Positions 58,740-64,000 of a stretch of DNA of 64,000 bases are shown in pieces. How positions within the stretch are numbered: position 1 is the first letter of the stretch; each line of letters opens with the position of its first letter. A program made the position numbers and the translations under genes. Source of the stretch: Podospora pseudocomata (Eukaryota; Ascomycota; Sordariomycetes; Sordariales; Podosporaceae); NCBI RefSeq assembly GCF_035222375.1, contig NC_085888.1:1364001-1428000 (forward strand), in the 5' to 3' direction. The notes beneath the pieces are model-generated. The model saw nothing but the letters and a program-made list of their open reading frames with translations, had not been told where the DNA came from and made no database searches.

Positions 58740-59237
58740 GCGGGTGTGGGAGAAGAACGTGATCATTGGGCCAGACCAGAAGTCAGTCCTGGGCTTCAAG
58801 TTGAATCTGTCGAGGATTGTGGTCAGAAAAGAAGGTGCACAGATAGGTTGTTCCGTATTGCCACCAAGACACTGTTGTGTGGGATGATTTTACAGTGCTA
58901 CAGGAAAAGCAATTTGTGTTAGAAACTTAGACTGTTTAATAGAATTATCATGCCAAATCGTCCTTGGATCCCCTGAGCCCCTGAATCACTTGTGCCAAGC
59001 CGCTAATTCCAAGGCCGCCCCCCTTTCCAGCGTCCCAGTTGCCAGAGACGAGATGATTTTGCGAATTACAAGTGTATTGCAGCATACTTCAAGAACCAGG
59101 GGATTGATTGTGACTGATTCAGAGATAATCGACCTCACACACATAAAGAGTGGATGTCCACAAACAACGCGCCTTCAGCCTGCCACAACGATGATTTTCC
59201 ACCGCTTTCCCATGGGCTACCTCATTCTCCCCTAGAC
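58740..59237. other. convergent intergenic region
   Basis: About 500 bases between the 3' ends of the MFS exporter and the dehydrogenase; no gene seen. Confidence 0.5.
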
Positions 59238-60230
59238 TTAATACTCAAACTTCTGCCCAACCAACTCCTCACTCAGTCTCCAGCACCTATCCACCCCCCC
59301 CTTATCATACACCGCATGTCTCGCAACAGGTTCCACAACCTCTCCATTCTGCAAGTACGCCGGCCCTCGCCCTGCCAAATCCGGATCCAGCGCAGCAATA
59401 AGAGGCGTAGCACCAATCTGCTCATACGTCTTGAACCGCGGCTCATCGCCAACAGTGAAGCTAAACTCCTGACCTGTGTTACGCTTGGTGGTGGGCAAAA
59501 CATCGCTGTAATCATCCATCACCAAGTGTGACCCAAGTTTAGTATCAAGATTAGACCCCGGGTGGCAAGCAAAAGCCACCACACCGCGGTTCTTCAGCCG
59601 GTCTGTCAAACCATACGCAAACAGGATCTGCGCTGTCTTGGCCTGGCCGTAACCTGTCCACATGTCGTAGGTTTTGCCGTCGCAGAAGGAGACGTCGTCA
59701 AAGCGGACAGGGGAGATTTGGTACCCTACGCTGGTGAGGTTGATGACGCGGGCTCCGTAGGGGCTCTTGGCACCGGTGAGAAGGGCGGGGGTGAGAAGGT
59801 TCGTCAGGAGGAAGTGTCCGACATGGTTGACGGACATTTGCATTTCTATGCCTTGCTTGTCGAGGGTGTATTTCTTGAGGGCCATGTTTCCGGCGCTGTT
59901 GATGAGAACGTCGATTTTGGATTTGGTAGCTGCCAGGATTTCCTGTGCCGCACGGCGGACTGAGTCATGGTTGGAGAGGTCGAGTTGGATAAATGTTGTT
60001 TTGACTGATGGGTCTTGTTCCCGGATGGCTGCGATCACCGGGTGGACGTTTTCAGCGGTGCGGGAGGCGATCAGAAGGTGAGCTGGTGATGCTTTGGCGA
60101 GTTCGATGGCGATTGAGCTCCCGATACTAGGTTGGCCGGCACCGGTGATGACGAAGGTGCGTCCTTTGACTTGGGGAGCAAAGGCTGCAACGGCTTGCTC
60201 GCTGGTGACAGTGCTAGCAAAGACAGTCAT
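59238..60230 (-). CDS. short-chain dehydrogenase/reductase of the cluster
   Basis: 330 aa in a single exon. Rossmann motif T-G-A-G-Q-P-S-I-G at residues 29-37 (a variant of T-G-x3-G-x-G), N-S-A-G at 111-114, catalytic Ser167 and Y-G-Q-A-K with Tyr194 and Lys198. The layout is that of retinol-dehydrogenase-like classical SDRs; cofactor choice is not evident. No signal peptide. It presumably reduces a ketone or oxidises an alcohol on the polyketide. Although separated from the regulator by the exporter, it has cluster element 7 upstream, which makes it the right-hand member of the cluster. Confidence 0.92.
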   Translation of the reverse strand: MTVFASTVTSEQAVAAFAPQVKGRTFVITGAGQPSIGSSIAIELAKASPAHLLIASRTAENVHPVIAAIREQDPSVKTTFIQLDLSNHDSVRRAAQEILAATKSKIDVLINSAGNMALKKYTLDKQGIEMQMSVNHVGHFLLTNLLTPALLTGAKSPYGARVINLTSVGYQISPVRFDDVSFCDGKTYDMWTGYGQAKTAQILFAYGLTDRLKNRGVVAFACHPGSNLDTKLGSHLVMDDYSDVLPTTKRNTGQEFSFTVGDEPRFKTYEQIGATPLIAALDPDLAGRGPAYLQNGEVVEPVARHAVYDKGGVDRCWRLSEELVGQKFEY

Positions 60231-60727
60231 GCTGAGAGATACAAGTTAAGGGCGGGTTCCAGGTTTGCTGTAGTAATTCGGTGCCACAGAACGCTAGGGG
60301 TTGCAAACTAGAGACATATTACATATCTGTGGTTTAAAACCGCAGACCATTCTGGATCCGGCAATAAAGGCCATGCCTGCATTGCCGGATGCCTTGATGT
60401 GGCGAAACCACTGTTGGGTGCCTGTAGAATTGATGCTGTGCATCACTGAACCGAGTGTTGGACCGAAACTATTCGGCTTCCCTTCATTGTACCTGACCGT
60501 TACCTAGCTCCCTGGCCTTTCAAAGCTGGGCCGTGTCTGAGTAAAGCTTGGGTAGCAGATAATGAAGGCTCGGACAACATAATCTCAACCGGGCACTTGG
60601 ATGGTATCTACCTATTTCCGTAGGTATCTGTCTAGACTGATTAGGCAATAGTACCTTAGCAATTCCACATACATATACTATTCCTACGGCCTAAAGGCCA
60701 GATATCTTGCCTTTTGAAGAAATGTTA
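60231..60727. promoter_or_regulatory. intergenic: SDR promoter
   Basis: About 500 bases, no gene. It contains element 7 and, just before it, a further CCGA (60451-60454). Confidence 0.55.
60463..60476. promoter_or_regulatory. CCGA-N6-TCGG element 7 (SDR)
   Basis: Reads CCGAAACTATTCGG, 233 bases before the SDR start. Confidence 0.7.
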
Positions 60728-61881
60728 TTACCTAGATCCGGCAAGCCTCTCTCTTGCAGTAACTTTGCATTCCAAGCTTGAAAACATATTCATTACATCA
60801 ATACCTAGCCTAGCCCCATTCTCCAGTTGACAACAGTGTTTGAAAGTGAAGTTGGCACCACAAAAAGAATGTGGCCGGCCATTTACTGCAATCCTTTCCC
60901 TCAGTGCTTGACCTGGGAGGTTCAGACGCATGTTTCCCTTCCCCCTCTTGAGCACTTGGCTCAGCCGGCAACTCAACCACCAGGTTCTCGTATTTCTTTC
61001 CAGCAAGCTCATGTGCTGGGTAATATTTGTTCGCGACCAGCTCATGGGCTGGGCTTTGTTAGCCGCCAGTTCATGTGTTGGTAACGAAACAAGGATAATG
61101 TTGGTGAGTTTAGCGACATCATGAGTCTCGACATCCTCGCCAGAAATGTCCGCCTGCTTAGTTTTATTCTGCCGGATCATGAAAAGCCTCGTTGTCAAGA
61201 TTGCCAGTACAATGAGTACAGCAGAGCCAAATCCGACTCCTACCCCAATTCCTGTTTTCGCAGTCTGGGAAAGTTCGTTGCTGCTGTCAAGAGCCTCGTT
61301 TTCCAATGTTTCCGGCGCTGTGACTGTCCCTATTTTGGATGTCGTAGGCGTCATGGAAGATGCATCTGGGTGTGGATTGTCTTGGATATAAAACATTCCA
61401 CTGTCACTTTTCCAGTTCGGGTCGTCAGATCGACGGAGCCGAAGTCTAAATTCCCGGCTGTCGAAGAGAATTGAGTTGTTGATATTGTCATGGTCCCCGA
61501 TGTCCCACCACTCCTGGACGAGAAGGTCGGATGAATAGTAGATGTCCTCTATCAGCTTAAACTTTCAGCGACAGTTTGAACAACGGTTCTGGTCAACAAT
61601 GACGTACTGAGCAAAGTGCCAATCAGGTCCGATCCCGAGTCCCAAGGTCCAGGTCGTAAGTGCCAAATTTCAATCGTCAAGGAATCGGAGTATGCCATCC
61701 CAACGCTCCATTCAATAAGAATTTTACTGCCGAGAGCAAAGCGTTGCGGAATCCCAGTCAAATCATCGAAAGGTGGATTGATCCACGTCACGCCCAGTGG
61801 TTCAACAGCCGACACCACATGCTGCACTAGAAATGCCAGGCTAACCGCCTGCTGAATTGGTTTGAAGAGCCGGACCCTCAT
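60728..61881 (-). CDS. single-pass membrane protein A, tandem paralogue, tail probably frameshifted
   Basis: Exon 1 (61881-61608) and exon 2 (61548-60728) join in phase 1 (GTACGT...TGATAG, 59 bases) to 364 aa. A signal peptide (L-A-F-L-V-Q-H-V-V-S-A) precedes an extracellular domain with V-T-W-I-N-P-P-F-D and E-W-W-D-I-G-D-H-D-N-I. A Ser/Thr stalk leads to a glycine-rich membrane segment (T-G-I-G-V-G-V-G-F-G-S then L-I-V-L-A-I-L) and R-Q-N-K-T-K-Q at the inner face. It matches protein B domain by domain. After the T-H-E-L-A-A-N-K segment the annotated frame becomes unlike protein B, while the +1-shifted frame from 61046 shows further H-E-L repeats and an acidic tail to a TAG near 60810, so a one-base shift or unseen intron is likely. 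Function unknown; the plan recalls fungal wall or surface sensors. Confidence 0.65.
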
Positions 61882-62441
61882 GGCTTTTTTTGGAAACATA
61901 AATGGTTTACTTCGAGGATAAAGCGGAAAAGAGAAGAACCGGATGACGGAGCGATCAAGTTCACCGACGCGGGTTCCGACAATATAAGGTAGGTTGTAAA
62001 ACCCTCCCTCTTTGCTTCTGAAGACCTGTTGGAGGGACCTGTACAACGGCACACGTGTAGGCGCAAGGGACCAAACAAGTGATGGAAAGTTGTGACACAA
62101 TGTGTGTATGATGACAGAGTCGAATAAGAGTTTTTGAACAGGTCGCACATTGTGGTGACTTTCTGACACTTGTCACACTTTAAAGTGGGCACATGTGCCG
62201 TGTGGCTCAGTGGGCTATCAAATTAGTCTTTCCATCAAGGGACTCGACATGAAAGCATTGCATACATGTACCCTTTCGACTGACAGGTTTTACCGCCCCT
62301 GGGTTGTTCGCTCTTCTCCTCGACAAATTCCACTTCATTTGTGTATTATTTGGGTGTATACCTATCTACCTAGCTACAGCCTTCCAACCCCTATGTGTTA
62401 CATGTCACCAAAACCCAACACCGCGACCATTGATTCGGCCG
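61882..62441. other. intergenic between paralogues A and B
   Basis: About 560 bases with the promoter of A and the 3' end of B. No CCGA-N6-TCGG element seen, which argues against cluster membership. No other gene. Confidence 0.5.
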
Positions 62442-63378
62442 TCACCCTTCAAGATACCCGATTTCAGTTCCCGCCTCCACCGACGTAGGCTGAGTAGCCA
62501 ACTCAGCCGCGTTGCTATGCCCATTAACGCTGTGCACAACGAAAGGGCTTGAGTAAAGCGGTGGTTTGCCAACATCATGAACCATTTCCTCATTCGGAAC
62601 GCTGGCGAAATCCGCCTTGCTGTCTCTGCCCCGCCGCTTCAAGACAAATCTTGTCAGAAGAACAGACAAAGTTATCAGCAGCAGGGACCCAAGCCCAACT
62701 CCAACGCCGATGCCGACCTTCGCTGTCTGAGGCAGATCGCCGTTGTTGACTGGGGTAGAGGGATCAGACGTCGGGAAGACTGTACTGGATATCGTCGGTT
62801 GCGTCAACGTCGAAAATGTCTCTGTTGACGTCGCCGATGTCATCAGGGATGTTTGGGCTACGTCCTCCAAGATAAACGCCCGGCTCCAAAGCGAGCCATT
62901 CTCGTAACCGTACTTTTCGATCATGATATCGGCATGGTTACCGGGGGGCGGATCAGTAATAACCAGCACGAAGCGTGGGTTGTTGGCAATGGCTTTGCTG
63001 TCGATATTGTCACCCTCTCCGATGACCCACTGGAGCGTCTGTTGGTTCTGTGCGTCTTCTGAAAGCTGAAAGGTCAAAAGACTTTCTCCTGCCATCATCA
63101 TGGGCTTTTATGAGTGGTAGGTACTCACGAGCTAGAATGCCAATAACATCACCATCCCTCTTCTGCGTCCACTGCCGAACTTCGAGCGTGATTTTCCGGA
63201 GTCCAGCCGCTACCCAGGTGACCTGGATCTTTTGCCCGATGGCATAGTGTTCTTGCAGATCTCGCGAGTCATATGGTGGGTTGGTGAAGCGGTCGGCCCG
63301 TGCAAGCGATGTATATAGTACCCAAAAGATAATAAACGAGACTCCCCGTGGCAAACCAAATGGGATAGCGACGTCCAT
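62442..63378 (-). CDS. single-pass membrane protein B, tandem paralogue
   Basis: 298 aa from exons 63378-63129 and 63088-62442, joined in phase 1 across a 40-base intron (GTGAGT...GGCAG). A signal peptide (V-S-F-I-I-F-W-V-L-Y-T-S-L-A-R-A) precedes the R-F-T-N-P-P-Y-D-S and I-Q-V-T-W-V-A-A-G-L strands, the Q-W-V-I-G-E-G-D-N-I-D segment and a Ser/Thr stalk. The transmembrane helix is preceded by L-P-Q-T-A-K-V-G-I-G-V-G-V-G and followed by K-R-R-G-R. The cytosolic tail is short with Ser/Tyr residues. The ectodomain, the membrane helix and the intron position all match protein A, so they arose by tandem duplication. No enzymatic motif; role may be surface sensing or adhesion, unproven. Confidence 0.75.
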
Positions 63379-64000
63379 CTTGGAGCTACCCAGAAGGAAA
63401 AGGAGCCACCCAGAAGGAAAAAGAGCAAAGAGCGGTAGAACAGATTGTCTGGTGGGACTGGGTTTTATATTGGTTAAATCTGGGTCGATCTTTGGCTCGG
63501 CGCTCAGCAATACACAACAGCATGGCAGTGAAGCTCTTCACAGCCAGACCAGCAGAGAGGAAGAAGATATTGAATGCTGACTTCTATCCCTGTCACGGTC
63601 TAGGCCCCGTATCATCCCGCGAAAAAGGCTCCGAAAAGTATCCAGAAATTGAAGTGGCGCTCCAAAAAAGGAATCAGACCCAATGAACAGGTGATACAAC
63701 GAAGGTAGTCGACCTCCCGATACATCTGTTGTGATACACCGGGATGCAACACGAAGACCGAGTATCAGCAAGATCCCGGGAAACCCCCTGTTCTGTGTCT
63801 ACCTTCAGCTGGTTGCCTTAAATCTCGAGAAAGGGTGGACCACCATCTAATCACGGATTCTGTTTCATATATCGCGTTCGCATTTTCATGAAATTTATTT
63901 GTCGATGACAATCCCTCAATCACTTCCACCAGCTTGGTATAAACAACAAATGATAGGGAATCTGTGAGAACCTTTCAAAATTTCTCCACATTACCCCGTT
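63379..64000. other. right-edge region: promoter of paralogue B
   Basis: No gene supported to the window end. A 20-base direct tandem repeat lies at 63382-63421 in the leader of gene B. Overlapping short open frames have no motif. Confidence 0.45.
63382..63421. repeat. tandem duplication of a 20-base unit
   Basis: Two adjacent units (63382-63401 and 63402-63421) read GGAGCYACCCAGAAGGAAAA, differing by one base. They lie just upstream of the start codon of membrane protein B. Confidence 0.85.

Noticed and set aside
60728-63378. Membrane protein pair as part of the polyketide cluster
   Set aside because: No copy of the shared promoter element was seen upstream of either gene, and there is no biosynthetic motif.

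Overview
The window is nuclear DNA of a filamentous ascomycete (Pezizomycotina, most likely a sordariomycete). Genes carry short GT-AG introns (about 46-95 bases) with CTAAC/CTGAC-like branch sites. Recognisable genes are of fungal type: casein kinase II beta with an acidic insert, a Vip1-like RRM protein, a full-size PDR transporter, a Zn2Cys6 regulator, a highly reducing polyketide synthase (HR-PKS) and a chromodomain Ty3/gypsy element. I cannot name the species. Exon joins were worked out by hand from splice signals and reading phase.

Layout. 1-4 kb: gene-poor, one doubtful micro-gene. 4-21.4 kb: ordinary genes: flavin amine oxidase, JmjC/cupin-like protein, CK2 beta, PDR-type ABC transporter, Vip1-like protein, a 72-residue protein, a Ser-rich coiled-coil protein, an intron-bearing tRNA-Arg and an alpha/beta hydrolase. 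21.6-23.7 kb: an acidic protein of unknown function whose 5' side abuts a retroelement. 23.77-31.24 kb: a broken Ty3/gypsy chromovirus with two LTRs and a 5-bp target duplication. 31.7-35.2 kb: two fungal-lineage genes of unknown function, one with an in-frame stop inside its conserved domain. 35.3-60.5 kb: a polyketide biosynthetic gene cluster. 60.7-63.4 kb: two tandem, related single-pass membrane protein genes.

The cluster contains an O-methyltransferase, a 2620-residue HR-PKS (KS-AT-DH-MT-ER-KR-ACP), a SnoaL-like protein, a secreted berberine-bridge-type FAD oxidase, a P450, a Zn2Cys6 regulator, a 14-helix MFS exporter and a short-chain dehydrogenase. The main result is a shared promoter element, the palindrome CCGA-N6-TCGG. 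I found seven copies, each about 200-400 bases upstream of a start codon, covering every cluster gene except the regulator itself. This probably is the regulator's binding site and it sets the cluster limits from the OMT (35.3 kb) to the SDR (60.2 kb). The gene set recalls the solanapyrone cluster (PKS, OMT, dehydrogenase, regulator, FAD oxidase, P450), with a SnoaL-like protein and an exporter added; the product is unknown.
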